Shown here: positions 27,631 through 36,395 of the stretch, piece after piece | Layout of the letters: every line of letters starts with the position of its first letter | Position numbering within the stretch: the stretch's first letter is position 1 | DNA from: Micrococcales bacterium 31B | GTDB taxonomy: Bacteria; Actinomycetota; Actinomycetes; Actinomycetales; Dermabacteraceae | Length of the DNA: 64,000 bases | Assembly: GCA_022803075.1 (NCBI GenBank) | Contig: JAFFTF010000009.1 | Coordinates: 76,002 to 140,001, forward strand | Direction of reading: 5' to 3' | Position numbers and translations under genes: made by a program | The notes under the pieces: model-generated | The model's input: only the letters and a program-made list of their open reading frames with translations | Told to the model about the DNA's origin: nothing | The model's database searches: none

Positions 27631-28560
27631 CTAGAACTCCTGATTTCGCGCGATGGCGCGTCGCCTGGTGCGGCGCGCCATCGCGCTGTTCAGGGAGTCC
27701 AGGTCGCGGCGCTGCCGTTCGCCGATGATCGCGAGGCACACGTCGCGGGGGCCGGCATGCAGGGGAGGCGGCGGTGACACCAGCTGGCTGAGGTCGTGGG
27801 CCAGGTGCGTTTCAATACTTTGCCTGGACGCCGGGTCCAGGCCATCCCAGCGCTGCACCAGTTGGGTGGCGCTCGTGGCCACGTGATGGGGCAGGGGCCG
27901 TATGTCGGCGTTGGCCACCCACTCCACCAAGTTCTGGGGCACGGGGTAGCGCATGGGGTGCAGTTTGGGGGCGCGCGTATTGACGACGAGCGTGCCTGCA
28001 GCCATGTCGCCGAGGCGCTGACTGCGCGGCGAGATGATGCACGCGAGGAACGCGAGGGAGCCCGCAGTCAGGACCTTTTCGACGAAGCCGACGAGGGCAC
28101 GCGCGAACGCGTGTCGAAAGGTGATGGGACCACCGTCGACGCGCACCACCCGGGCCCCGGCCACGTACTTGCCCACCGTGCGTCCGCGCGTCAGGGTCTC
28201 CATCACCAGCGGATACAGCACGAGGGTGGTGATGACGATGAGCGTGACACCGATTTGCTGGATTGCCACGTCGGTGGCGTTCATGAACGGCAGGTTCGCT
28301 ATCCCGATGATCGCGAAGATGAGGGCGGTGACCATGATGACACCGTCGATCACGCCAGCGAGGCAGCGCATGATCCACGAGGTGGGAGTGAGCGCCAGCA
28401 CCACGGCGTCCCCCGTCACGAAGCGCTGTTCGAAGCCGCCGTAGCCGCTGCTGGCGTGCTCGAGGTCGGGGGCGTCGTGCGCCGAGGCGCGCTGTTCCTC
28501 GTGTTCGTGGGCGGCGTGCATCCAGACGTCAAGCGAGGGGACGGGAGGCGTTTTCTTCAC
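27631..28560 (-). CDS. RDD-family membrane protein
   Basis: A 309-residue protein with an RDD domain, about residues 55-190: SWIMRCLAGVIDGVIMVTALIFAI, then VTLIVITTLVLYPLVMETLTRGRTVGKYVAGARVV and FRHAFARALVGFVEKVLTAGSLAFLACIISPRSQRLGDMAAG. Two or three membrane segments are clear. The C-terminal third is soluble with an Arg-rich end. It is divergent from the SpoIIM gene with about 60 bases between starts, an arrangement common in actinomycetes next to the MoxR/DUF58 operon. RDD proteins are linked to ion transport in some bacteria, but no specific function can be assigned. Confidence 0.88.
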   Translation of the reverse strand: MKKTPPVPSLDVWMHAAHEHEEQRASAHDAPDLEHASSGYGGFEQRFVTGDAVVLALTPTSWIMRCLAGVIDGVIMVTALIFAIIGIANLPFMNATDVAIQQIGVTLIVITTLVLYPLVMETLTRGRTVGKYVAGARVVRVDGGPITFRHAFARALVGFVEKVLTAGSLAFLACIISPRSQRLGDMAAGTLVVNTRAPKLHPMRYPVPQNLVEWVANADIRPLPHHVATSATQLVQRWDGLDPASRQSIETHLAHDLSQLVSPPPPLHAGPRDVCLAIIGERQRRDLDSLNSAMARRTRRRAIARNQEF

Positions 28561-28619
28561 GCCTTCAATCTACGGTTTCCGTGCGGGGCCTCGCGACCTC
28601 GATCGTCTATCGTGGACCC

Positions 28620-29615
28620 ATGGATCTCGATACCTACGTCGCGGCGCACGACCCGGAATGGCGTCGCCTCGACGAGCTTGTGCGTCGCCGTCGACGCAGT
28701 GGGCCCGAGGCCGACGAGTTGGTCACGCTCTACCGGAGGGCCGCGACGCAGTTGTCGTACGCGCAGTCTCATTTGCCTGATGAGCGGTTGCTCGCGAGAC
28801 TATCGAACAGCATTCACCAGGCGCGACTGGCGATCCAGGGCGTGCCGCGGACGTCGTTCGCGGGCGTGGGCGATTTCTTTGTGTATCAGTTTCCCGCTGC
28901 GGTGTATCGCCGCTGGCACTATCACGTGATCGCCGCGGCCCTCACCATCGGCATCGCGGCCGGCTTCGCGTGGTACTTCATGGCCGACCCGTCGCGGTTG
29001 GGCTCCTTTCTCTCGGAGCCCGAGGCGCAGCAGATAGCGCAGCAGGGTTTCGTTCAGTATTACTTCGAGACGGACAACGCCACGTTCTTCTCGCGAGTCT
29101 GGGTGAACAACTCGGGGGTGTCGGCCCTGGCCATCGCGGGCGGGGTGACGGGCGTCCTGGTGGTGGTGATTCTCTGGAGCAACGCCGTAAACCTTGGGCT
29201 GATGGCAGCGGTCATGCACATCTATGGGCAGCAGGCGGATTTTTGGGTGTACCTCTTGCCGCACGGCATGATCGAGTTGACGTGCGTATTCGTGGCTTTA
29301 GGGGGTGGCTTCTCGCTGTTCATGTCGTGGGTGCGACCGGGTGCCAACACGCGCACGGGAGCCCTGGCCCGCGAGGGGCGCGTGGCCCTTTCGCTGTCGA
29401 TCGGCTTGGCGATCGTGCTGCTCATGGCAGGTCTGCTGGAGGGTTTTGTGACTCCGTCGGCTTTTCCCCCCGCGGTGCGCCTGTCACTCGGGGCCCTGGT
29501 CTGGGCGGCCTTCATCGCCTACGTGTGGGTGTTGGGTCGGCGCGCCGTGGCGCTGGGGGTTGACGGCGACTTGGCGCGCAGTGAAGCGGGCTACGAGGCG
29601 GTCATGGCCGACTGA
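28620..29615 (+). CDS. Stage II sporulation protein M (SpoIIM)-like membrane protein
   Basis: A 331-residue protein with a soluble N-terminal helical domain (MDLDTYVAAHDPEWRRLDELVRR) followed by five or six membrane segments. FFSRVWVNNSGVSALAIAGG, LWSNAVNLGLMAAVM and YLLPHGMIELTCVFVALGGG are the SpoIIM-family hallmarks. Actinobacterial members occur in non-sporulating species and sit beside MoxR/DUF58 and RDD genes, as here. ATG 28620 is chosen because homology starts there; the frame extends upstream to 28581. Function in this setting is not known. Confidence 0.88.
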   Translation: MDLDTYVAAHDPEWRRLDELVRRRRRSGPEADELVTLYRRAATQLSYAQSHLPDERLLARLSNSIHQARLAIQGVPRTSFAGVGDFFVYQFPAAVYRRWHYHVIAAALTIGIAAGFAWYFMADPSRLGSFLSEPEAQQIAQQGFVQYYFETDNATFFSRVWVNNSGVSALAIAGGVTGVLVVVILWSNAVNLGLMAAVMHIYGQQADFWVYLLPHGMIELTCVFVALGGGFSLFMSWVRPGANTRTGALAREGRVALSLSIGLAIVLLMAGLLEGFVTPSAFPPAVRLSLGALVWAAFIAYVWVLGRRAVALGVDGDLARSEAGYEAVMAD

Positions 29616-29650
29616 AAGCGTGCCCCGGCCGACTGCGTGTGCGGGCCGAC

Positions 29651-29672
29651 TGCGGGTGGGCTGGTACCCGCA
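29651..29672. terminator. Hairpin between convergent SpoIIM-like and DUF58 genes
   Basis: TGCGGGT (29651-29657) pairs with ACCCGCA (29666-29672) across an eight-base loop, between the two converging stops. Weak candidate terminator. Confidence 0.4.
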
Positions 29673-29695
29673 CCGCGTGCGTCCGAAACCTTTCG

Positions 29696-30988
29696 TTACA
29701 GCCGACCCGCGGCCTTGAGCGCGAGGTAGGCGTCGGCCACTGCGGGCGCAAAGCGGTCGGCCTCGACCGAGAGGAGGTCGGCGCCGGCGGCATCGATGAT
29801 GCGGGCCGTGCCCGCGTGTTCGACGAGTGCCTGCTCCGCCGAGACGGCGCGGTACACCGATTTGAGGTCGCGGCGATCGCGCGAGAGGGCTGCCATTTCG
29901 GGGTCGCGCATCGTCGCGAGCAGCACCTGGTGGCGGCGCCGCAGCACGCTCACGACATCCACGAGATCCGTTTCGAGGCTGGCGTCGTCTACGGCGGTCA
30001 GCAGCACTATCAAACTGCGATGACTGACGATGCGGCTGATGCTGCGCATGATGGCGTCCCACGAGGTTTCGCACAACGCGGGCTCGAGCGACGAGAGGGT
30101 CTCGATGAGGCGCTGGGCGGTGCCCGCGGGGCTCGTGCTTTGGACCACGCTGCGCACGGTTCGATCTGCGGCGATCACGTGAACGCGGTCGCCCGCCTTC
30201 GCGGCGAGCGAGCCGAGCAGCAGGGCCGCATCGAGGGCGTACTCGAGTTTGGTGTGGTCTCCAATGCGCACGGCGGCCACGCGCGAGGTGTCCACGACGA
30301 TGACGATGTTGCGGTCGCGTTCGGGCCGCCAGGTCTTCACGGCGAGGTTTTGTCGGCGGGCCGTCGCCCGCCAGTCGACGCTGCGGATGTCGTCGCCGCG
30401 AACGTAATCCTTGAGGGCATCGAACTCGGTGCCGTTGCCCCGCACCTGAATGGTGGTTTGACCGTCGAGTTCGCGCAGGCGTGCAATGCGCGAGGGCAGG
30501 TGTCGGCGGCTTTCAAAGGGGTGCAAAACGTTCGCGGTGGAGTGCGCCGGAGTCTCGCGCTGTCGGAACGCGAGGCGCAGCGGCCCGAGGGAACGCACCG
30601 TGATGTGCACGGCGCGCCGAAGACCGCGTCGAGTGGGGTGCAGCGTGAACGTGGAGGTGCGGCGTTCGGACGCCGGTATCACCAGTCGGCGCCGATTCTC
30701 CCGGAGCCCCGCGCTGGGTTGCCACGCGTAGCGGATGTGAACGCGAGCGGGGCGCGAGCCGCGGTTGGTGAGCGTGAGGGTGACGCTGCCGCTCTCGCCC
30801 AGGCGAATCGCCGGCACCGCGCCTTCGGTGGGGGTCAGTGCCTTGGGGGCGGCCGCGAGCAGAACATCGACGGCCACCAGCACGCACCACACCACCAGCA
30901 CCGCGACAAAGGTGACCGATTCGGGCCACAGCACGAGCGGAATGATGCCGAGGGCGAGCACGCCCACGCTGGCCGGCGTGATGCCCAT
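29696..30988 (-). CDS. DUF58 domain protein
   Basis: A 430-residue protein with two N-terminal membrane segments (residues about 8-45) and a large cytoplasmic part. The DUF58 signature is DYVRGDDIRSVDWRATARRQNLAVKTWRPERDRNIVIVVDTSR, which also opens a von Willebrand A-like fold with a MIDAS-type DTSR. DUF58 proteins are encoded next to MoxR AAA+ ATPases and are thought to be their partners in assembling or activating other proteins. Its ATG is one base past the moxR stop, so the two are coupled. Confidence 0.92.
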   Translation of the reverse strand: MGITPASVGVLALGIIPLVLWPESVTFVAVLVVWCVLVAVDVLLAAAPKALTPTEGAVPAIRLGESGSVTLTLTNRGSRPARVHIRYAWQPSAGLRENRRRLVIPASERRTSTFTLHPTRRGLRRAVHITVRSLGPLRLAFRQRETPAHSTANVLHPFESRRHLPSRIARLRELDGQTTIQVRGNGTEFDALKDYVRGDDIRSVDWRATARRQNLAVKTWRPERDRNIVIVVDTSRVAAVRIGDHTKLEYALDAALLLGSLAAKAGDRVHVIAADRTVRSVVQSTSPAGTAQRLIETLSSLEPALCETSWDAIMRSISRIVSHRSLIVLLTAVDDASLETDLVDVVSVLRRRHQVLLATMRDPEMAALSRDRRDLKSVYRAVSAEQALVEHAGTARIIDAAGADLLSVEADRFAPAVADAYLALKAAGRL

Positions 30989-30989
30989 G

Positions 30990-32186
30990 CTACTGCGGCA
31001 CCCGCACCGAATTGATGGCCGTCAGCAGCACGCGATGCACGTCGAGGTTTTCGAGTTCGGCCTCGGTGCGCAGTCGAACTCGGTGCCCCAGGGTCGCGGT
31101 GGCGAGGGCCTTGACGTCGTCGGGCAGCACGTAGTCGCGGCCTTGCAGCCAGGCCCACGCGCGGGATGCCGCGAGCAGGGCCGTGGCGCCGCGTGGAGAG
31201 ACGCCCTGGGTGAAGGAGGGCATGGTGCGGGTCGAACGGCAGACGTCCACGATGTAGGAGACGATGTCGGAGGCCACGTGCACGGTGCGGACGGCGGCCT
31301 GGGCCGCCTGCAGGTCGGCCGCGGTGGCGACGGGCGCGAGCCCCGCGGCGCCCAGTTGCTGGGGATCAAAACCGTCAGCATGACGCTGCAGGATGACGAC
31401 CTCGTCGTCTCGTGGGGGCAGATCAACCACGAGTTTCAGCATGAAACGGTCGAGTTCGGCCTCGGGCAGCTGGTAGGTGCCCTCGAACTCGATGGGGTTT
31501 TGGGTTGCGATCACCATGAAGGGGTCGGGCAGTGCCCGCGACTCTCCATCGACCGTGACCTGGCGTTCCTCCATCGCCTCAAGCAGAGAGCTCTGAGTCT
31601 TGGGTGGGGTTCGGTTGATCTCGTCGGCGAGCAGCAGGTTGGTAAACACCGGCCCGGCCCGGAACTCGAGGGTCGCCGACGACGAGTCGTAGACGAGCGA
31701 GCCCGTAATGTCGCCCGGCATGAGGTCTGGAGTGAATTGCACGCGCTTCATGTCAATGTCGAGGCTGGTGGCGAGGGCGCGCACGAGCAGGGTCTTGGCG
31801 ACGCCGGGCACGCCTTCGAGCAGGATGTGGCCGCGCGCGAGGAGGCCGATGACGAGGCCCGTAATGGCCATGTCCTGCCCGACGACGGCCTTGCCGATCT
31901 CGGTACGCACCCGCGACATGGCGGCGCGGGCCGACTCCGACTGGGGGTGCGGCGCCGTGGCCTTGGCGGGCGAGCCGTAGGCCCGCACGGGCTGGCCGGG
32001 TGCGGCTGACGGTGCGGGTGCGCCGGCGGCCGGGGCGGGGCCATTTTCGGACGCGCCGGCCACGGGATACGCGGGAGGCGCGCTGGGCCCTGTGCCCGGG
32101 CCGCTGGGTCTATAGGGGCCACTGGCCGTGAAGGGGCCGGCGGTCGCACCGGCGTCGCCGAGATTCTGGTCCGGAGGCTGAGTCAC
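30990..32186 (-). CDS. moxR: MoxR-type AAA+ ATPase
   Basis: A 398-residue protein. A Pro/Ala-rich N-terminal leader of about 90 residues precedes the AAA+ module: Walker A LLEGVPGVAKT, FTPDLMPGDITGSLVYD, Walker B LLADEINRTPPKTQSSLLEAMEERQV, sensor 1 VIATQNPIEFEGTY and the sensor 2 region GVSPRGATALLAASRAWAWLQGRDYV. MoxR ATPases act as chaperones with DUF58/VWA partners. I set the start at GTG 32186, overlapping the stop of the DUF4350 gene (GTGA), because the longer open frame to 32906 is antisense noise over that gene. Part of a five-gene reverse operon. Confidence 0.94.
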   Translation of the reverse strand: MTQPPDQNLGDAGATAGPFTASGPYRPSGPGTGPSAPPAYPVAGASENGPAPAAGAPAPSAAPGQPVRAYGSPAKATAPHPQSESARAAMSRVRTEIGKAVVGQDMAITGLVIGLLARGHILLEGVPGVAKTLLVRALATSLDIDMKRVQFTPDLMPGDITGSLVYDSSSATLEFRAGPVFTNLLLADEINRTPPKTQSSLLEAMEERQVTVDGESRALPDPFMVIATQNPIEFEGTYQLPEAELDRFMLKLVVDLPPRDDEVVILQRHADGFDPQQLGAAGLAPVATAADLQAAQAAVRTVHVASDIVSYIVDVCRSTRTMPSFTQGVSPRGATALLAASRAWAWLQGRDYVLPDDVKALATATLGHRVRLRTEAELENLDVHRVLLTAINSVRVPQ

Positions 32187-33355
32187 GGGCGGATCCGATC
32201 TTCGAGGGTTTGGAGGTCTTGTGCGAGGTTGACGAGTTCGGCGTCGGTGGTAACGGACGCCGCATAGAGCAGATCGTTGAGCGTGGCAGCCGCGATGCCC
32301 GTGCGGGCAGTGACGGCGCGCACGAGTTCGCGCTGTTCGCACGACTGCGGTAGGTGCAGCGCTCGGCGGATCCGGAGTCGGGCGGCGCTGCGCAAGATGC
32401 TCGCGGCATGGCTCAGGTCGCGGCTGCGCTGGTAGAGGCGGGAGCGCCCGAGCGTGGTTTCGAGTTGGGGGACGATCACGGGCAGGGGCTCGATCACGAG
32501 TCGCCCGAAGCGGCGCCCCCAGCACAGCAGGGCCATAACGGCCACGGCGGCCACCCCGGCCAGTGCCGCGAAGTACTCGCGCGGCAGGGAGGCGACGCCA
32601 CTGGCGGGTGTGGCGCCCACGAGGTCGGCGGGGCCCGGCACGAACCACACGAGGTGGTCGCTGGCGCCCAGGGTGCGGAGCGCGACGGCAGCGTTGTCGG
32701 CGCTCGCGAGGTTGCGATTTTGCAGCAGGGAGGGCGTCGCGACGAGGGTGTACGTGTGGCCGCCCTGCTCGACGCCGAGCACGGCGTAGCCGGCGGCGCC
32801 GAGGGTGGCGGCGGGCACCGGAGCGCACGACGTCCCCTCCCCGACGGGAAACAGGCCTCGGCGTTCCCGCACCGAGATTGTGGCGGGACCGTCTTCGCGC
32901 GCGCACGTTGCGGCGCCGGGCACGGGCGTGGCGGTGGCAGGAAGTCCGAGCACGTCAATCATCCACGGTTCGGGCGCCACCACGATGATCTCTTGGGGGG
33001 CGGCCTCGATCACGCGTTCGAGATTCTCGACTGAGATGGCGCCTCCGCTGACGGCGATCGCGGCATCGGGGTTGGCCTCGAGGGCGGTCTCGGTGGCGGC
33101 GGTGCTGCGGGTGATGGTGACGTCCACGCCGTGATCTTCCAGGATGCTCGCGACGGCTCGGGCACCCTTGGCCCCGTACCCTTCGGGGTCATTATCGGGC
33201 ACGCTGGTGCGGCCCATGATCCCGATGACCAGGAGGATTGTGAGGATCAGCAAACCAGCCACGATGGCCGCAACCAGAAGGCGCCGAGAGCGCCGCCCGG
33301 TGGGCTTTGTGGTCGGTATGCCCTGTTCACCCAGGGTTTCGTGGAAGACGGTCAT
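32183..33355 (-). CDS. DUF4350 membrane protein
   Basis: A 390-residue protein with a membrane segment near residues 27-48 (LLVAAIVAGLLILTILLVIGIMG), an external domain starting at SVPDNDPEGYGAKGARAVASILEDHGVDVTITRS (DUF4350, a glutamine-amidotransferase-like fold), a second membrane segment near 258-280, and a C-terminal cytoplasmic helical domain (SRLYQRSRDLSHAASILRSAARLRIRRAL). Start and stop overlap its neighbours by four bases. It is a standard member of the MoxR/DUF58/DUF4129 operon. Function unknown. Confidence 0.85.
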   Translation of the reverse strand: MTVFHETLGEQGIPTTKPTGRRSRRLLVAAIVAGLLILTILLVIGIMGRTSVPDNDPEGYGAKGARAVASILEDHGVDVTITRSTAATETALEANPDAAIAVSGGAISVENLERVIEAAPQEIIVVAPEPWMIDVLGLPATATPVPGAATCAREDGPATISVRERRGLFPVGEGTSCAPVPAATLGAAGYAVLGVEQGGHTYTLVATPSLLQNRNLASADNAAVALRTLGASDHLVWFVPGPADLVGATPASGVASLPREYFAALAGVAAVAVMALLCWGRRFGRLVIEPLPVIVPQLETTLGRSRLYQRSRDLSHAASILRSAARLRIRRALHLPQSCEQRELVRAVTARTGIAAATLNDLLYAASVTTDAELVNLAQDLQTLEDRIRP

Positions 33356-34008
33356 GCCTCGGCCTCACTCAGCGTGGGGCGCGCGGTTTCCGCGGCCTGC
33401 ATGGCGGCCTCAAGGGTCTCGGCTTGGGCGCGCAAAATGGGGTGATCCGAGTACGCGGCGGCGCTGAAAATGTGCGCGGCCTCCCACAGGAGTTCGCGCT
33501 GGTTGGGCAGCGGCCCGGCGGCGGCGGTGGCGACTTCGAAGGCCGTGCGGCCCTCGGCGGGCTCGACGATTTCACGGTCGAGGAGCACGCGGTACAGGTA
33601 GCGGAACCCGCACAGGCAGTATTCCCGCCAGTCCCCGCGGGCCGCGGCTGCTTCCGCGAGGCGGTAGAGGTCGGACGCGGAGGCGGCCGCGCTGGCCTCG
33701 TCGAGGCGGGCTCGGTCGGCGGCACGAAGGTTGCGTCGGGCCGGGCCCGCGACGAAGACGGAGAGCGCGACGGCGACAATCAGGGCCAGCGCGAGCCCGA
33801 GGATCACGTGCTCTCCGTTGATGTCCAGGCCACCCAGCGAAAACGTGAAGCGGTCAACCACGCTGTCGATCCACTGGGCCACGCGGTTTTGCAGCGAGCC
33901 CGCGGCGGCCTGGTATTCCCACGTGTCGAGTTCGGTTTCGGCCCAGCGACGGGCCTCCTCGGCGTCGGGGTCGAGCAGGCCCGCGAGCGGCATCAACGCG
34001 TGTCTCAC
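33352..34008 (-). CDS. DUF4129 domain protein
   Basis: A 218-residue protein. A cytoplasmic or external N-terminal helix (LLDPDAEEARRWAETELDTWEYQA) precedes one membrane segment (HVILGLALALIVAVALSVFVA) and the DUF4129 domain, seen as LYRLAEAAAARGDWREYCLCGFRYLYRVLLDREIVEP and RTAFEVATAAAG. DUF4129 domains also occur fused to transglutaminases. It overlaps both flanking genes by four bases, so the five genes from 34005 down to 29696 read as one operon. Confidence 0.85.
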   Translation of the reverse strand: MRHALMPLAGLLDPDAEEARRWAETELDTWEYQAAAGSLQNRVAQWIDSVVDRFTFSLGGLDINGEHVILGLALALIVAVALSVFVAGPARRNLRAADRARLDEASAAASASDLYRLAEAAAARGDWREYCLCGFRYLYRVLLDREIVEPAEGRTAFEVATAAAGPLPNQRELLWEAAHIFSAAAYSDHPILRAQAETLEAAMQAAETARPTLSEAEA

Positions 34009-35180
34009 GAGGGGTTCCCCGATCCGTACTTCAGTCGCCGGAGGGCGATGTCTAGGCCGTCGCGCTGCATGCGCAGGTTCACGTAAATGAGGGAGCTAAA
34101 GATCGAGGTAAACGGCGAGACGAGGATGTATGTCAGGGCGCTGCCGATGACCTGTAGGGCGTTCGCCCACAGGTTGAGGTCCGGGCCGGAGACGCCCGTT
34201 GTAGCGAGCAAGGCCAACGGAATGGTGACGATGCCAGAGAAGATCATGCCGACGACGCCGAACATGGCGGTGAGCAACAGGAGCGGGCCGGTGATGCGCC
34301 AAAAATTGCGCACGGGGAGAGTGAACGCGAAGCTGCGGCGTAAGGCCGCCCAGGCGCCGAGGTTCTCCATGCCTGCGATGGGGCCGAGCATGCTGTTGAT
34401 ACCAATCGTGAAGATCATGGATCCGAGCGCAAATATGGCAATCAAGAGCAGAATGATCACGATGGTGGCGGTAGAAGACTGGCCAAAGATCGCAACGACG
34501 CCGAACGCAAGCGCGACGCCCAGGACGATGGCGACGAGGCTGGTGGTGAGGAGGAAGCCTCCGGAGACGAGGGCCACCTTGATGGATCGCCCGACGTGCG
34601 GCTTCGCGATGGCCCGTGCCGAGGCAAACGTGAGGGGGGTTCCAAGCACCATGCGGCTGGTCAGGAGCGGCAAGAGCGTGGCGAGCAGGCCTGCGCCCAA
34701 GGTCAGGGGTGCGAGCATGAGGACGTTGCCCTGACCGGTGAGGAGGACATCGGTCACGGCCATCCCGAAGGAGTAGTCGCTGGAACTGTCGGCCGGGTTG
34801 GGTTGCAGGCTGCCGCCGAGCGGCGACGCTGAGAGGAGCGCGACCAGCCCGAGCGAGAGAACGAGGGAGGGCAATAGGACGAGGGCGCAGAGGCCAAAGA
34901 GGGGGCGCGCATTGCGTTTGACGCCGAGCATCATGCCGTTGAGGGCGCCGCCGAGGCCGAAGGGGTGCAGGGGCACGATCCCCTCGAAACCGCTGGGCAG
35001 GCCGGACGCCGCGGTGGCCCGGCGAGGCGGCTGGCCTCCTTTCCCTGGGGCCAGAGCTGTGGCGTGCGCGGGAGTGTGCGCGGCGAACTGCCCCGGGTGA
35101 GGTGCGGTAGCACCGGGCGGGGGCTGCCCGAAGCGACCCCAGCCCGTGTCTGGGCTTGGCTGCAGGGGCGGGCTGGTCAC
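34005..35180 (-). CDS. Polytopic membrane protein of the MoxR operon
   Basis: A 391-residue protein. A Pro/Gly-rich cytoplasmic leader of about 80 residues leads to GIVPLHPFGLGGALNGMMLGVKRNARPLFGL and about six membrane segments. The final part (ALQVIGSALTYILVSPFTSIFSSLIYVNLRMQRDGLDIAL) resembles the C-terminus of membrane proteins annotated as glycerophosphodiester phosphodiesterase membrane domain. No phosphodiesterase residues are present. GTG 35180 is chosen since AGGAG lies six bases upstream; the frame opens at 35243. First gene of the operon, with stop overlapping the DUF4129 start. Confidence 0.75.
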   Translation of the reverse strand: MTSPPLQPSPDTGWGRFGQPPPGATAPHPGQFAAHTPAHATALAPGKGGQPPRRATAASGLPSGFEGIVPLHPFGLGGALNGMMLGVKRNARPLFGLCALVLLPSLVLSLGLVALLSASPLGGSLQPNPADSSSDYSFGMAVTDVLLTGQGNVLMLAPLTLGAGLLATLLPLLTSRMVLGTPLTFASARAIAKPHVGRSIKVALVSGGFLLTTSLVAIVLGVALAFGVVAIFGQSSTATIVIILLLIAIFALGSMIFTIGINSMLGPIAGMENLGAWAALRRSFAFTLPVRNFWRITGPLLLLTAMFGVVGMIFSGIVTIPLALLATTGVSGPDLNLWANALQVIGSALTYILVSPFTSIFSSLIYVNLRMQRDGLDIALRRLKYGSGNPS

Positions 35181-35620
35181 TGTGGCTCCTTGATTCCCCG
35201 GGGTGTTATGGCGTGTGCCGCCGCGGTGGCCTTCGGTGGTCACGGTGGCTCGCAGCGCGCAGGTAGACGTTTTCGACGTTACCGCACCTACGCGAGCGGG
35301 GCTGGACTATGCCACGCCGGAAAGCGTGAGTTGGCGGGTGGACGGGTCGGGAGCGAGTGTCGGCCGGCCTCGGAGCGACGTGGAAACCCATCTGAAAATC
35401 ACTCTGCGTAGGTTCGTATTGCAGATTGTGACAAATGTAACGTTGCAGGATGCATGTCTCCGGCATGAAGCCTCCAAAGCCGAAAATTCGCCAAATTCTC
35501 AGCCTTTTCGCTGATTGGCTGGAGGCGTAATCGGTATTTCGCAGCTTAACGAGGCCTGTCGAAGCGAGCTCCGGACCTCTCGACTCACGAAATGACGGCA
35601 AAGGTGTCAAAATCAAGGGT
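35181..35620. other. Intergenic region upstream of mtrA and of the MoxR operon
   Basis: About 440 bases divergent between GTG 35180 and mtrA. The right part (35400-35620) is AT-richer than its surroundings and must hold the mtrA promoter. It contains the GTGAC-AAAT-GTAAC direct repeat listed separately. I see no coding signal on either strand and no stable RNA. Confidence 0.55.
35428..35442 (+). promoter_or_regulatory. Candidate MtrA-type direct repeat upstream of mtrA
   Basis: GTGAC (35428-35432) and GTAAC (35437-35441) lie in direct repeat with a nine-base period, about 180 bases before mtrA. Pairs of GTAAC-like motifs are reported binding sites for MtrA (and for GlnR), so autoregulation is possible. 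The match is short and unproven. Confidence 0.35.
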
Positions 35621-36319
35621 ATGAAAGGTCGAATACTAGTTGTTGACGATGATGCGCCCCTGGCCGAAATGATTGAGATAGTGCTCCAGGGCGAGGGCTA
35701 CGAGACGTCCCAGTGTGGAGACGGCAATCAGGCGCTCGGCGACTTCAGGGCCGAACATCCCGATCTCGTGCTGCTCGACCTCATGCTGCCTGGAAAGGAC
35801 GGCATTGAGGTTTGCCGCAGCATTCGCAGCGAATCCTCGGTTCCCATCATCATGCTCACGGCCAAAAGCGACACCATCGACATCGTGCACGGACTCGAAT
35901 CTGGCGCCGACGATTACATGGCAAAGCCGTTCAAGCCGAAAGAACTCATCGCCCGGATCCGCGCCCGCATGCGCCGACCGGACGAGTCACTGCAGGCCAA
36001 CCAGCGTTTCAAGGTGCGTGACATCACCATTGATGTGGCACGCCACGAGGTCATGCGAGGCGAACAGCGGCTGAACCTCACGCCCCTCGAGTTCGATTTG
36101 CTGCTGTGTCTCGTGCGCCGCGATGGTCAGGTCTACTCGCGCGAGCAGTTGCTCGCAGAAGTCTGGGGCTACCGACACCCCGGGGCCGACACCCGACTCG
36201 TGAATGTGCACATTCAGCGGTTGCGCGCCAAGATTGAGCGCGACCCGGATCTGCCAGAAATTGTTCTCACGGTGCGCGGCGTGGGTTACCGTATCGGCGG
36301 ATCGCCCGAACAGTACTAA
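35621..36319 (+). CDS. mtrA: MtrA response regulator
   Basis: A 232-residue OmpR-type regulator nearly collinear with mycobacterial MtrA. The receiver domain begins RILVVDDDAPLAEMIEIVL, with the phosphate-accepting Asp in LVLLDLMLPGKDGIEV, the Thr in PIIMLTAKSDTID and the Lys in YMAKPFKPKELIARIRAR. The DNA-binding winged helix shows LNLTPLEFDLLLCL, WGYRHPGADTRLVNVHIQRLRAKIE and VLTVRGVGYR. MtrA is an essential regulator of cell-wall and division genes in mycobacteria. ATG 35621 has AAGGG close upstream. mtrB follows after 76 bases. Confidence 0.98.
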   Translation: MKGRILVVDDDAPLAEMIEIVLQGEGYETSQCGDGNQALGDFRAEHPDLVLLDLMLPGKDGIEVCRSIRSESSVPIIMLTAKSDTIDIVHGLESGADDYMAKPFKPKELIARIRARMRRPDESLQANQRFKVRDITIDVARHEVMRGEQRLNLTPLEFDLLLCLVRRDGQVYSREQLLAEVWGYRHPGADTRLVNVHIQRLRAKIERDPDLPEIVLTVRGVGYRIGGSPEQY

Positions 36320-36395
36320 CAACGAGGCTGCGCCCCCGTGGCGTCCGCCCCGCGAACGCCGTACGGTGGGGCGGCCAGTGGGGTATTACTGCACT

